A DNA stretch of 28,414 nt from Bacteroidales bacterium (GTDB lineage: Bacteria; Bacteroidota; Bacteroidia; Bacteroidales; F082): assembly GCA_024689285.1 (NCBI GenBank), contig JAILDR010000206.1, positions 1 to 28,414 of the forward strand. Direction: 5' to 3'. Below the pieces are notes generated by a model. The model had not been told where the DNA came from, did no database searches, and saw only the letters and a list, made by a program, of their open reading frames with translations. Positions 1 to 7,745 of this stretch are shown here, in pieces (within the stretch, counting starts at the first letter, position 1; every line of letters begins with the position of its first letter). Made by a program: the position numbers and the translations under genes.

Positions 1-45
1 GGAGTTGTATGATTGAGACAGCGTTCCAGTTCCAGTTTTTTCAAA

Positions 46-195
46 TCTTCCAATTCCAGTTCTTCCAATTAAAAAACGAGTGACAAAAACCTCTATTTAT
101 ATTATATAATTAATTGATATATAAGTAATTATATATAATAATAAGGAGGTTTGGAATATCAAAAACTAAACTGGAAGAACTGGAATACTGGAAGA
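46..195. repeat. Long imperfect palindrome (nested inverted repeats)
   Basis: An outer pair of arms (46-70 and 169-195) is built from copies of a CTGGAAGAA-type unit, each arm the approximate reverse complement of the other. An inner pair (87-111 and 127-152) begins AAACCTC and ends GAGGTTT, with TA-rich sequence between and a 15-nt loop at 112-126. The whole could fold into one long cruciform or RNA hairpin. There is no open frame inside. It could be a fold-back (MITE-like) element or a very strong bidirectional terminator. Confidence 0.7.
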
Positions 196-614
196 ACTAT
201 TTTATTGAACCATCTAAAAAACACAAACACAACAAATTACAAAACTCCTATACCAACAGGCCAATGGCCAATACCTTGAATATAGAACAAAAAGTGGCAC
301 ATTTTTCCCTAAAAAGCCTCAAAAACCAGGAAAAAACCTCTCATTTCGATACTTTTTCCCCTCTTTGGCGCAAAAACAAGTGTTGGAAAAAATCAATCTC
401 AGACCTCATTCCGATGGTACTTTGTGTCGTTTCGGCCATCTTTGTCGCAAAAAGTGAGGCCATGAGAAGCAAATTGAGAGTTTGTTTAAATTTCAATCCG
501 ATAATTTGTTAAGCATGAATTTTGAGAAGGTGATTTGAGTCATGGCCACGGAGGATTCGGAGTAGAAAAAAGCTGGCGGCTGTTCATCACCAGACCCTGG
601 TTTTGCTGCCTCGG

Positions 615-657
615 GAGTCTGCACGTGTTGTTCCCGGGAGTGTACACGTGCAGACTC
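615..657. repeat. GC-rich inverted repeat
   Basis: GAGTCTGCACGTGT (615-628) is followed after 15 nt by its perfect reverse complement ACACGTGCAGACTC (644-657). The flanks (GCTGCC before, GGGCTGC after) extend the pairing imperfectly, and the loop contains CCCGGG. It stands out from its AT-rich surroundings. It is not followed by a T-run on the plus strand, so it is not an obvious intrinsic terminator. Confidence 0.75.
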
Positions 658-846
658 GGGGGGCTGCAAATCTAGACGCTCAATGCCCAATCTGCCCGCA
701 TAGTTTAGTTCGAAATGGCGATGATGAAATGAACACATTGAACTCTTTTTATCCATTTTTAAACAACTTCAAAGGAGATGAATTTGAACGCAAAGAGAGA
801 TATGCCTTTTCTCTCATAGCAACATGCCTTATCGCTCGAAGCGATA

Positions 847-895
847 CGTTGTTTCTCTCGGAGTAAAACGACGTTTCTCTTGGAGTAATTCGTCG
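847..895. repeat. Two degenerate 22-bp tandem repeats
   Basis: Units at 847-868 and 869-890 share the pattern CGnnGTTTCTCTnGGAGTAA and differ at five positions; a third unit starts (CGTCG) at 891. A perfect ATCGCT/AGCGAT hairpin lies immediately upstream at 831-845. No function can be assigned. Confidence 0.5.
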
Positions 896-949
896 TATTG
901 CTTTATTGTCCCATACATACTTGACCCATAGCACATTACAGTCTATAGG

Positions 950-971
950 TTTTACTCCCCTTTTACTCCCC
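950..971. repeat. Duplicated 11-bp unit TTTTACTCCCC
   Basis: TTTTACTCCCC occurs twice head to tail (950-960, 961-971) and is followed by TTTT, the start of a third unit. Function unknown. The 11-bp spacing resembles the 11-bp repeats near 27731-27774. Confidence 0.6.
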
Positions 972-1183
972 TTTTGATCATCTTTTAACCAACTCCGAGG
1001 TAAGTCTAAGGTTACTATAATACAACAACAGAGGAAGCCCTTTGAGGGTAGCAAGACTATGGGGAATTCTTATGAGGTTGTGAAGTTGTATGAATATATA
1101 CAACTTATTTTCATTCACCCCCACCCTCCAAAAGCAATTCGCCTTCTCCTTGTGCAATCTTTTTGGCATTCATTGGTTTGCTT

Positions 1184-1493
1184 TCAATAAGTTATCAACG
1201 CCGAAGGCAAAATCTTATCAACAATCACATAATCGCCGTCAATGTGGAAAATCACCGTCAGTTTCTTGTCGCCAACTATATGTGTCTTTGCTTCTGGGTG
1301 ATACCGTTTCGGTTGTTTGTACTTACTTTTGGGTAGCATTGGAGCAAGATAAGACAAGGTTTCCACTTCCTCTCGCAATCTTTGCAAATACCGCAAAGCG
1401 AACGGCATGGAAGTCAGTTCGCTGAGATACAAGCCTAAAATCATCGAAATAAGCCTCAGCATCATCACAATAAATGACCTCAAGCTTTTTCAT
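1184..1493 (-). pseudogene. RelE/ParE-like toxin, frameshifted
   Basis: This is the toxin half of a type II toxin-antitoxin pair; RelE/ParE family toxins cleave mRNA or poison gyrase. An ATG at 1493, overlapping the antitoxin stop by 14 bp, opens a frame reading MKKLEVIYCDDAEAYFDDFR. That frame ends after 56 codons in unrelated sequence. The rest of the family-like protein (EEVETLSYLAPMLPK and then KKLTVIFHIDGDYVIVDKI to the stop at 1184) lies in the next frame. The two halves join at about 1392-1400 (CGCTTTGCGG on the minus strand) by a net one-base change. The result would be a protein of about 102 aa, normal for the family. As written the gene is broken; a sequencing error in the T-run cannot be excluded. 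Family assignment is by recognition of the C-terminal half. Confidence 0.7.
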
Positions 1494-1686
1494 AATGACG
1501 CATCATGGCTTCGGTCACTTTACCCCAAAACTCATCTCCAGAGATGTACTTTCGAGGTTTGCCTTCCGCTCTTTCGCGTAAATCACGTTCAATTGAAGCC
1601 TCCCAATAGGCTCTCTGCTCTGGAGTCAAGTCATCCTGAAGGGCTGTGATGTCGGTTTCTTCCAATGTGTCAATATAGGTAGTCAT
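1480..1686 (-). CDS. Small antitoxin of type II TA pair
   Basis: This 68-aa acidic protein lies directly upstream of, and overlaps, the RelE/ParE-like toxin frame, the usual antitoxin-first order. It is rich in Glu, Asp and Arg (LTPEQRAYWEASIERDLRER), with a predicted helical N-terminal half and a C-terminal tail (KPRKYISGDEFWGK) of the kind that wraps a toxin. I do not see a certain named DNA-binding fold. It should neutralise the toxin and probably autorepress the operon. A promoter-like pair (TTTG at 1743-1746 and TATTTTTG at 1713-1720, minus strand) precedes it. Since the toxin is broken, this gene may be a relic or still neutralise related toxins elsewhere. The pairing is inferred from context. 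Confidence 0.65.
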   Translation of the reverse strand: MTTYIDTLEETDITALQDDLTPEQRAYWEASIERDLRERAEGKPRKYISGDEFWGKVTEAMMRHYEKA

Positions 1687-1712
1687 CGTTCTTCACATTT
1701 TATTTTCATCGG

Positions 1713-1746
1713 CAAAAATACACTTTTTCATTCATATTCCACCAAA
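1713..1746 (-). promoter_or_regulatory. Bacteroidetes-type promoter for the TA pair
   Basis: On the minus strand a TTTG (1743-1746) is followed after 22 nt by TATTTTTG (1713-1720), matching the known Bacteroidota -33/-7 signature (TTTG and TAnnTTTG). The antitoxin ATG lies 26 nt further on. The promoter is divergent from, and close to, that of the sirtuin operon. Confidence 0.5.
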
Positions 1747-1760
1747 TGAATCTTTTTTCC

Positions 1761-1768
1761 TAACTTTG
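1761..1768 (+). promoter_or_regulatory. -7 box of the sirtuin-folP operon
   Basis: TAACTTTG followed by CG matches the Bacteroidota -7 consensus TAnnTTTG, 27 nt upstream of the sirtuin ATG. No clear -33 element is visible. Confidence 0.5.
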
Positions 1769-1795
1769 CGCCTGTAAATCATAGAAGATAATACC

Positions 1796-2548
1796 ATGAA
1801 TAACGAAGAAAAAATCAAGCAGGCCGCTGAGATACTGTCGAAAGCGAAGAACATCGTGGGCTTTACGGGTGCCGGCACTTCGGCTGAAAGCGGCATCCCG
1901 CCTTTCCGTGGAGAGGGCGGCATCTGGAACCAGTATGACCCCAACTCATTGGACATCGACTTCTATTACCGCCACACCAAGGAGTCGTGGAAAATCATCC
2001 GTGAGGTATTCTATAACTTCTTCAGCAACAAGGACATCAAGCCTAACCCCGGGCACCTCATCCTGGCCAAATGGGAGAAGGAAGGCCGCCTGAGCAGCGT
2101 CATCACGCAGAACATCGACGACCTGCACACCGTTGCGGGCAACAGCATCGTGTATGAGTTTCACGGCAACATGTCGCGCTTCATCTGCACCAAATGCGGA
2201 CACAAGGTGGATGCCAAAAGCCTGACACTCACCGATGAACCACCCCGTTGTGCCCAATGCGGCGGCCTGATGAAGCCCGATTTCATCTTCTTCGGCGAGG
2301 GTATCCCCGAGGATGCCTATTACGGATCGGTAGGCGCAGCCGAACGCTGCGATGCCTTTGTAATCATCGGCACCTCTGGACAGGTCAGCCCGGCCAATAT
2401 GATTCCCGGCATCGCCAAACGCAACGGCGCGAAGATTATCGAAATCAACATGGAGCCTTCAACCTACACGAACCACATCACAGACATCTATCTCGAAGGC
2501 AAGTCGGGCGAGATTCTGCCGGCAATTGACGCGCTGATGACGCGATAG
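1796..2548 (+). CDS. Sir2-family NAD-dependent protein deacylase
   Basis: Sirtuins remove acyl groups from protein lysines using NAD+, giving nicotinamide and O-acyl-ADP-ribose. The 250-aa length fits a bacterial CobB-type enzyme. Visible motifs are the NAD-binding GAGTSAESGIPPFRG (25-39), TQNIDDLH (104-111), catalytic His123 in FHGN, four zinc cysteines (C131, C134, C152, C155), FFGE, and GTSGQVSPAN. The Tyr-x-x-Arg pair that fits SIRT5/CobB enzymes for succinyl and malonyl groups appears as Tyr73-Asn-Phe-Phe76, so the Arg seems missing; this rests on alignment by eye. The gene heads a plus-strand run with folP 20 bp downstream. The ATG at 1796 sits properly after the -7 box. No signal peptide; cytoplasmic. 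Confidence 0.95.
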   Translation: MNNEEKIKQAAEILSKAKNIVGFTGAGTSAESGIPPFRGEGGIWNQYDPNSLDIDFYYRHTKESWKIIREVFYNFFSNKDIKPNPGHLILAKWEKEGRLSSVITQNIDDLHTVAGNSIVYEFHGNMSRFICTKCGHKVDAKSLTLTDEPPRCAQCGGLMKPDFIFFGEGIPEDAYYGSVGAAERCDAFVIIGTSGQVSPANMIPGIAKRNGAKIIEINMEPSTYTNHITDIYLEGKSGEILPAIDALMTR

Positions 2549-2568
2549 TTGCTGAAAAAACAAGTCCT

Positions 2569-3411
2569 ATGCAGATTCTGTCCCGCAACCGCACCTATGT
2601 CTTCGACCAGCCTGTCGTTATGGGCATCCTTAACGTAACCCCTGACTCTTTTTCCGACGGCGGGCGTTATAATCAGATGGATAACGCCTTACAACATTGT
2701 GAACAGATGATTTCAGATGGTGCCGATATTATCGACATTGGAGGCTGCTCCACCCGCCCCAACAACGCCATTGCCACCAATAATGAGGAATTGGATCGCG
2801 TAGCCCCCATACTCAAAACCATAAGAAACGCCTTTCCTGAAGTTTTGATTTCCATCGACACCTTCCGCAAAAACGTTGCAGAGGCTTGTCTCAGCGAGGG
2901 TGCAGACATCATAAACGATATATCGGGCGGGATTTTCGATGCAGAGATGTTGCCCTATATCGGCAAACAACATATTCCATACGTGATGATGCATTGTGTA
3001 GGCACTCCGGAAACGATGCACCAATACACCCTTGCTGGCGACATCCACCAAACCGTGAAGGACTTCTTCGCACAACAATGCACGACTTTGGAGGCCTACG
3101 GCGATCAGCAAATCATTCTCGACCCCGGCATCGGATTTGGCAAAAGCATCGAATCCAACTATCGGCTCCTGAGCGATTTGAACCGCTATCGTTACAAAAA
3201 CCTCCCTGTCCTCATCGGAATTTCGAGGAAGTCGTTAATATTTAAGGTATTGGGCACCACGCCACTTACTGCCGAGAATGGAACAACAGTATTGAACACC
3301 ATAGCTTTGCTGAATGGTGCCGACATTTTGCGAGTCCACGATGTGAAAAATGCCAAGGAAGCCTTAAGTTTGATACAAACTTTTCGTCAAAGTATCGGAA
3401 AAACCTCGTAA
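2569..3411 (+). CDS. folP: Dihydropteroate synthase
   Basis: It condenses 6-hydroxymethyl-dihydropterin diphosphate with p-aminobenzoate to make dihydropteroate in folate synthesis and is the sulfonamide target. The 280-aa length is normal. Signature segments are VMGILNVTPDSFSDGGR (17-33), the p-aminobenzoate loop GGCSTRP (58-64), ISIDTFR (94-100), NDISGG (116-121), DPGIGFGK (185-192), ISRKS (218-222) and RVHD (255-258). The loop has Cys60 where many homologues carry Glu, Tyr or another residue; this is near the sulfonamide site but no resistance can be inferred. The gene follows the sirtuin by 20 bp and precedes cdaA by 21 bp, so co-transcription is likely. Confidence 0.96.
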   Translation: MQILSRNRTYVFDQPVVMGILNVTPDSFSDGGRYNQMDNALQHCEQMISDGADIIDIGGCSTRPNNAIATNNEELDRVAPILKTIRNAFPEVLISIDTFRKNVAEACLSEGADIINDISGGIFDAEMLPYIGKQHIPYVMMHCVGTPETMHQYTLAGDIHQTVKDFFAQQCTTLEAYGDQQIILDPGIGFGKSIESNYRLLSDLNRYRYKNLPVLIGISRKSLIFKVLGTTPLTAENGTTVLNTIALLNGADILRVHDVKNAKEALSLIQTFRQSIGKTS

Positions 3412-3416
3412 TTTTG
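3409..3416 (+). promoter_or_regulatory. Possible internal promoter before cdaA
   Basis: TAATTTTG followed by C matches TAnnTTTG and overlaps the folP stop codon, 17 bp before the cdaA ATG. A TTTTCG lies 22 bp upstream, only a weak -33 match. If active it would let c-di-AMP synthesis be set independently of folate synthesis. Confidence 0.4.
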
Positions 3417-3432
3417 CAGCAAAATTCATGCT

Positions 3433-4206
3433 ATGATCGACCTCTTCATCCAAGTACGCATCTTCGACATCATCGATATATTTTTAGTGGCGTTGCTCTT
3501 TTATGGTCTCTTCCGTTTGTTGAAAGGCACCTCCGCCATGAGTATCTTCATCGGTATCGTTGCCATCTTCCTCATCTGGCAGTTGGTCAAAGCCCTACAG
3601 ATGGAGATGCTGACGGCCATCCTCGGAGCCTTCGTCAGCGTCGGTTTCATAGCGTTGATTATCATCTTCCAACCAGAAATACGACGGTTCCTGTTCACCA
3701 TTGGTGATCAGGCCCGTGAAGGCAAGTTGGCACAAAGGTTTAAGTTTCTCAGGGTGAGAAGCAATGTGGACTTGGACATCGATTCGGTGGCTAAAGCCTG
3801 CCAAAACATGTCTGACATCAAGCAAGGTGCTTTGATTCTGCTCACGCGAAAGAACAATCTGGACGACATCGTGACGACAGGTGTAGTGGTCAATGCCGAC
3901 ATCAGCAACTCATTGATTGAGAATATCTTCTTTAAGAACAGCCCTTTGCATGATGGTGCCATGATTATCCGCCACAACCGCATCACGGCGGCACGTTGCA
4001 TTTTACCTGTCACGCAAAAGACCAACATCCCTGGTCACTATGGCCTACGTCACCGCGCCGCCATCGGCGTGACAGAAGACAACGACTGTATCGCCCTTGT
4101 CGTTTCAGAAGAAACCGGCAATATCAGCATGGTGACTGGCGGCGCAATACAAACTGTAAAGGCTTCGGAATTGAAGGGTATAATCGAGAAAGAGTTGATG
4201 AATTAA
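3433..4206 (+). CDS. cdaA: Diadenylate cyclase CdaA (DAC domain, membrane-bound)
   Basis: It makes the second messenger cyclic di-AMP from two ATP; c-di-AMP typically controls potassium and osmolyte balance and the cell wall. The 257-aa protein has three N-terminal membrane helices (about 10-30, 37-55, 60-80), then a short linker and the DAC domain. The catalytic motifs DGA (174-176, in SPLHDGAMI) and RHRAA (206-210) are intact. It sits downstream of folP, an arrangement I know from other Bacteroidota. Its stop codon (4204-4206) overlaps that of the convergent lipoprotein gene. No CdaR partner is visible here. The start at 3433 gives the expected membrane N-terminus. Confidence 0.95.
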   Translation: MIDLFIQVRIFDIIDIFLVALLFYGLFRLLKGTSAMSIFIGIVAIFLIWQLVKALQMEMLTAILGAFVSVGFIALIIIFQPEIRRFLFTIGDQAREGKLAQRFKFLRVRSNVDLDIDSVAKACQNMSDIKQGALILLTRKNNLDDIVTTGVVVNADISNSLIENIFFKNSPLHDGAMIIRHNRITAARCILPVTQKTNIPGHYGLRHRAAIGVTEDNDCIALVVSEETGNISMVTGGAIQTVKASELKGIIEKELMN

Positions 4207-4985
4207 TTGCCGTCGATTTCAACAAACCTGTCGTCCTCAGCATAGCGCAGTTCCTTCTTGTAGGGGTCGTAGCGCAACAAGTCGCGATCCAAATAATCAA
4301 GATTTTTCTTCCTCATTCCTGCATCGACAAATTTGTTCATCATATAGTCGTAAGTGTAACCTGCATATAACTTACCCAAATATACGGCATAGTTATACAC
4401 GTCTTTAAGTTTCAGCGTATCAATGGAATAGTTATAATCCAACTGACCCGTCCAGAAAGAATAGTCGGTATGGGAATCAAAACCGTCAATCAGATTGTGC
4501 TCACAAAACAGCACGGGTTTCCATTCGCCATCGTTAATCTCGAACCATGAAGCCACATTCACCGTGTTTAATGGGTAATTGTAGCTGTATTGATCGGTAT
4601 CGCTAAAGAGATAGTCTTCATACTCGGTGATACGTCCTGAAATCTCCATACGCGAAAGCATCACCAGCCAATGAAGCGAGTCAACCCGCACATTGTCAAT
4701 ATTTTCAGGGATATACACTTCCACTCTATAGGCTCCCATCGCATCGGCATAAGCCCTATACATCAAATCCAAAAACAGGTCTTGACTAAAGTCGTTCAGA
4801 ATCTCCGTTTTCTTATTCAATTGGGTACTGTATTCAACCTTCACCTCTGCTTTCTCGGGGAAATAGACGGCTGCCTGTATATCACTCCGCTCCTCAATAT
4901 AGCTCTTGGCCAATTTCAGGTCGGTACGGCACCCCGTCAGCAGCAAGGTGAGCAACATTCCTATATATAATGCACCTTTTCTCAT
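4203..4985 (-). CDS. Predicted lipoprotein of unknown function
   Basis: This 260-aa protein starts with a lipoprotein signal (MRKGALYIGMLLTLLLTGC; lipobox LLTG-Cys19), so it is exported and lipid-anchored. A TTG six bases upstream would overlap the parC stop, but the ATG at 4985 gives a cleaner signal peptide. The mature part is rich in Tyr, Asp and Glu and has no repeat or metal motif that I recognise; predicted alternating strands and helices suggest one globular domain. The C-terminal half has a GKLYAGYTYDYMM segment and a charged tail. It follows parC by 2 bp and so is probably co-transcribed. The stop overlaps that of cdaA. I do not recognise the family. Confidence 0.85.
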   Translation of the reverse strand: MRKGALYIGMLLTLLLTGCRTDLKLAKSYIEERSDIQAAVYFPEKAEVKVEYSTQLNKKTEILNDFSQDLFLDLMYRAYADAMGAYRVEVYIPENIDNVRVDSLHWLVMLSRMEISGRITEYEDYLFSDTDQYSYNYPLNTVNVASWFEINDGEWKPVLFCEHNLIDGFDSHTDYSFWTGQLDYNYSIDTLKLKDVYNYAVYLGKLYAGYTYDYMMNKFVDAGMRKKNLDYLDRDLLRYDPYKKELRYAEDDRFVEIDGN

Positions 4986-4987
4986 GA

Positions 4988-7732
4988 TCAAATTGTTGTA
5001 TCAAATAAGTCCATCTGCACACCATCGCCCTGAGGCTTTTCAATCTCCAAGGGCACGTCAGCGGCGTTGGCTTCTGTTTTTTCATCTGTCTCAGGCGTTT
5101 CAGGCTCTTCTAACGTCTCAGGTTCTTCTTTTGGTTCAGGCTGAAAAGGCTCCAAGAATTTGAAGCTGTCAATTTCTCTGGTCGACAAGCGCTTGCCCTT
5201 GGCCTTATAGCTCTTGATGCCGATAAACTCCTCCACGTTAATCTCATCGTCGGGGAAGCTGTTGCCTGCATCACTCACTTTGTAACTCAGCAACAAACGA
5301 GGCAGTTCGTCAGTACTCATGCCCAAATAGCTCGCCTCCGGGTTTTCACCGATAAAGGAGGTGCGGCTGTTCAGTTTGGTATCGGCCTCTATACTGAAGC
5401 GTTTCAAGTAGTGCTTTTGTGTCTCCCCTTCGATGTAGACGACCGAGAACACCTCGTCGGGATTGAACATGCGGATTTCTATCATATCATCATCGAAGTG
5501 GGTGTTGAGATCGAAGCCCGAAATCTTGAACTCGCCGTTGCTGAAAATCTGCAATATCTTGTCGTCGCCCTCGAACGCTCCCAAATACTGTCCCCGCTTG
5601 TCGGCATTAAGGCGGCGCACGGTGTCGTCAAACCAAATGTCACGGGCATTAAGCGTAGAGACACCTTCCCCGCCCTTCTTGATTTCCTTAACCTCATATT
5701 TGGTGAGCAGGTTGCCACGTGCGTCGCGACCCTTCACAGCCAAGTCGGCAAACTTGTAATCGACCGTCTTCTGCTTCTTGTTGAACAGCACCAGCGTCAC
5801 TTTGATGACCTCGGCTTCGCCGTTGGGATTCGACGAGAAATAGCGCACCTTCGATCCGGCCTTACCTTGCGTGAGGTCGTACTCTTTGTCGCGTGTGACA
5901 CCTTTCACGGCGAAACGCTTCACATAATGCGGAGCCCCATTCTTGCCGTCACGATACACGACATTATAGGTGGTGCGGTCGTCATTCTTATGGAACACAT
6001 CGATATGGATGACCTTCTGGCCCACAAAGAGTTTCGGCTGCAACTTCACCACAGCATACTTGCCATCCTCGTGGAAAACGATGATGTCGTCCATATCAGA
6101 GCAGTCGCAAACATATTCGTAAGCCTCCTTGTTCTTCTCTCGCTTCAGGCCCTCACCTGTGCAGACAAAGCCCTCATCGCGGTTGACGTATAGTTTTTCG
6201 TTGTTGGCAGCTACAGCCACCGCCGAGATAATGTCGAAGTTGCGGATTTCAGTCTTGCGTTCGCGTCCTTCGCCATATTTCTCCTTGATGTGCAGGAAAT
6301 AGTCGATGGTATAGTCCACGATATGGTCGAGGTTGTATTTGGCCTCTTCCATACGCTTTTCAATATCAGCCAGTTGCTCGTCTGCTTTCTTGATATCGAA
6401 CTTGGAGATTTTGCGCACAGGCTTTTCGCAGAGTTTCTCCACATCCTCGCGTGTAATCTCTCGTTTCAACAGCTTGCGGTATGGGTCGAAGCGGCGTTCG
6501 ATGCCTGTCAGTTGGTCGTCCCAGGTCTCGTAGTCCCTGTTTTCCAACTCCTTATAGATGCCTTTTTCGAAGAAAATCTTCTCCAACGAAATCCAATGCC
6601 AGCTGTTCTCCAGTTCCTCGATGAGGATGCGCAGCTCCCAGCTCAACAGTTCCATCGTGCGGTCGGTACTGAGACGCAAGATTTCACTCACGCCCAAAAA
6701 CGCCGGATGTTGGTTGACGATGACGCAGGCATTGGGCGAAATCGACACTTCGCAATCTGTGAAAGCATATAAGGCATCGATGGTCTGGTCGGGCGAAACA
6801 CCAGGATTCAGGTAAATCACGATTTCACAATGCTCGGCAGTATTGTCATCAATTTTCTTGATTTTGATTTTGCCTTTATCGTTGCACTTCACAATACTCT
6901 CAATAAGGCTTCCTGTGGTAGTGCCGTATGGTATTTCGCTGATGACCAATGTCTTCTTGTCCTGTTGACTGATTTTCGCGCGGATGCGCACTTTACCACC
7001 ACGCAGGCCATCGTTGTAGTTGGTCACGTCCATCAAACCACCTGTCGGGAAGTCGGGATACAGCGTGAAGGGCTCGTCTTTAAGATAAGCGATGGAAGCA
7101 TCAATCAGTTCGTTGAAATTATGGGGCAGAAACTTGGATGCCAAACCTACAGCGATGCCTTCAGTACCCTGTGCCAACAGCAAGGGGAACTTTACCGGCA
7201 GCGAAACCGGTTCAGCATTTCTATTGTCGTATGACCGTGTCCAATCTGTGGTCTTATGGTTGAAGACGACCTCCTTGGCAAACTTCGAGAGGCGTGCCTC
7301 GATATATCGCGGAGCAGCTGCATCATCGCCCGTGAGGATATTACCGAAGTTACCCTGCATGTCGATGAGCAGATCCTTTTGGGCAAGTTGCACGAGAGCG
7401 TCACCAATGGAAGCATCGCCATGCGGGTGGTATTTCATCGTGTTGCCCACGATATTGGCCACCTTGTTGAAACGACCGTCGTCGAGTTCATCCATCGAAT
7501 GCAGGATGCGGCGTTGAACAGGCTTCAGGCCGTCCTCGATGGCGGGCACCGCACGCTCAAGAATAACATACGAGGCATAGTCAAGAAACCAATTCTCGAA
7601 CATACCCTTCAACGGTATCACATGATATTCATCCTCCAGAGCATTAGCGTCTTCCACGCCCTCTATAGTCTCGTCCAACGGCTGCTTGTCCAAGGGTTCG
7701 TTTTCGGTTTTGTCTTCGATATCCATAAGCAT
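4988..7732 (-). CDS. parC: DNA topoisomerase IV subunit A (ParC)
   Basis: Subunit A of the type IIA topoisomerase that decatenates chromosomes after replication. The 914-aa protein has a short acidic N-terminus, the breakage-reunion core with GLKPVQRRIL (68-77), the YHPHGDASIGDAL quinolone-site region (101-113) and catalytic Tyr143 in APRYIEARL. A coiled-coil segment and a divergent beta-pinwheel C-terminal domain follow. I see no GyrA box (QRRGGKG), which favours ParC over GyrA. The last 60 or so residues are Pro/Glu rich and end in QMDLFDTTI, of which QMDLF resembles a sliding-clamp-binding motif. Start choice: ATG at 7732 or 7726. A TATCTTTG box lies just upstream. ParE is not in the window. 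Confidence 0.93.
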   Translation of the reverse strand: MLMDIEDKTENEPLDKQPLDETIEGVEDANALEDEYHVIPLKGMFENWFLDYASYVILERAVPAIEDGLKPVQRRILHSMDELDDGRFNKVANIVGNTMKYHPHGDASIGDALVQLAQKDLLIDMQGNFGNILTGDDAAAPRYIEARLSKFAKEVVFNHKTTDWTRSYDNRNAEPVSLPVKFPLLLAQGTEGIAVGLASKFLPHNFNELIDASIAYLKDEPFTLYPDFPTGGLMDVTNYNDGLRGGKVRIRAKISQQDKKTLVISEIPYGTTTGSLIESIVKCNDKGKIKIKKIDDNTAEHCEIVIYLNPGVSPDQTIDALYAFTDCEVSISPNACVIVNQHPAFLGVSEILRLSTDRTMELLSWELRILIEELENSWHWISLEKIFFEKGIYKELENRDYETWDDQLTGIERRFDPYRKLLKREITREDVEKLCEKPVRKISKFDIKKADEQLADIEKRMEEAKYNLDHIVDYTIDYFLHIKEKYGEGRERKTEIRNFDIISAVAVAANNEKLYVNRDEGFVCTGEGLKREKNKEAYEYVCDCSDMDDIIVFHEDGKYAVVKLQPKLFVGQKVIHIDVFHKNDDRTTYNVVYRDGKNGAPHYVKRFAVKGVTRDKEYDLTQGKAGSKVRYFSSNPNGEAEVIKVTLVLFNKKQKTVDYKFADLAVKGRDARGNLLTKYEVKEIKKGGEGVSTLNARDIWFDDTVRRLNADKRGQYLGAFEGDDKILQIFSNGEFKISGFDLNTHFDDDMIEIRMFNPDEVFSVVYIEGETQKHYLKRFSIEADTKLNSRTSFIGENPEASYLGMSTDELPRLLLSYKVSDAGNSFPDDEINVEEFIGIKSYKAKGKRLSTREIDSFKFLEPFQPEPKEEPETLEEPETPETDEKTEANAADVPLEIEKPQGDGVQMDLFDTTI

Positions 7733-7745
7733 TTTCTAATGGGTG

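Larger units (their letters stand above)
1..1183. other. Gene-poor repeat-rich region
   Basis: I find no convincing gene in this stretch. Short open frames exist on both strands but have odd composition, no recognisable domain and mutual overlap. The region holds a large AT-rich palindrome (46-195), a GC-rich inverted repeat (615-657), a perfect 6-bp stem with a 3-nt loop (831-845), degenerate 22-bp repeats (847-895), an 11-bp duplication (950-971) and a 9-bp hairpin (1083-1106). The density of such structures in one intergenic region suggests remnants of mobile or palindromic elements, or structured RNA, but this is inference. Confidence 0.6.

Noticed and set aside
264..512. 82-codon plus-strand frame and overlapping minus-strand frame (493-756)
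   Set aside because: No homology that I recognise, poor composition, and each covers palindromic or repeated DNA.
1391..1400. Programmed frameshift in the toxin gene
   Set aside because: CGCTTTGCGG is not a standard slippery heptamer and there is no downstream stimulatory structure obvious, so mutation or sequencing error is simpler.
5411..6193. 260-codon plus-strand frame inside parC
   Set aside because: It is antisense to the clearly real parC reading frame, has no family features and follows parC's codon composition.
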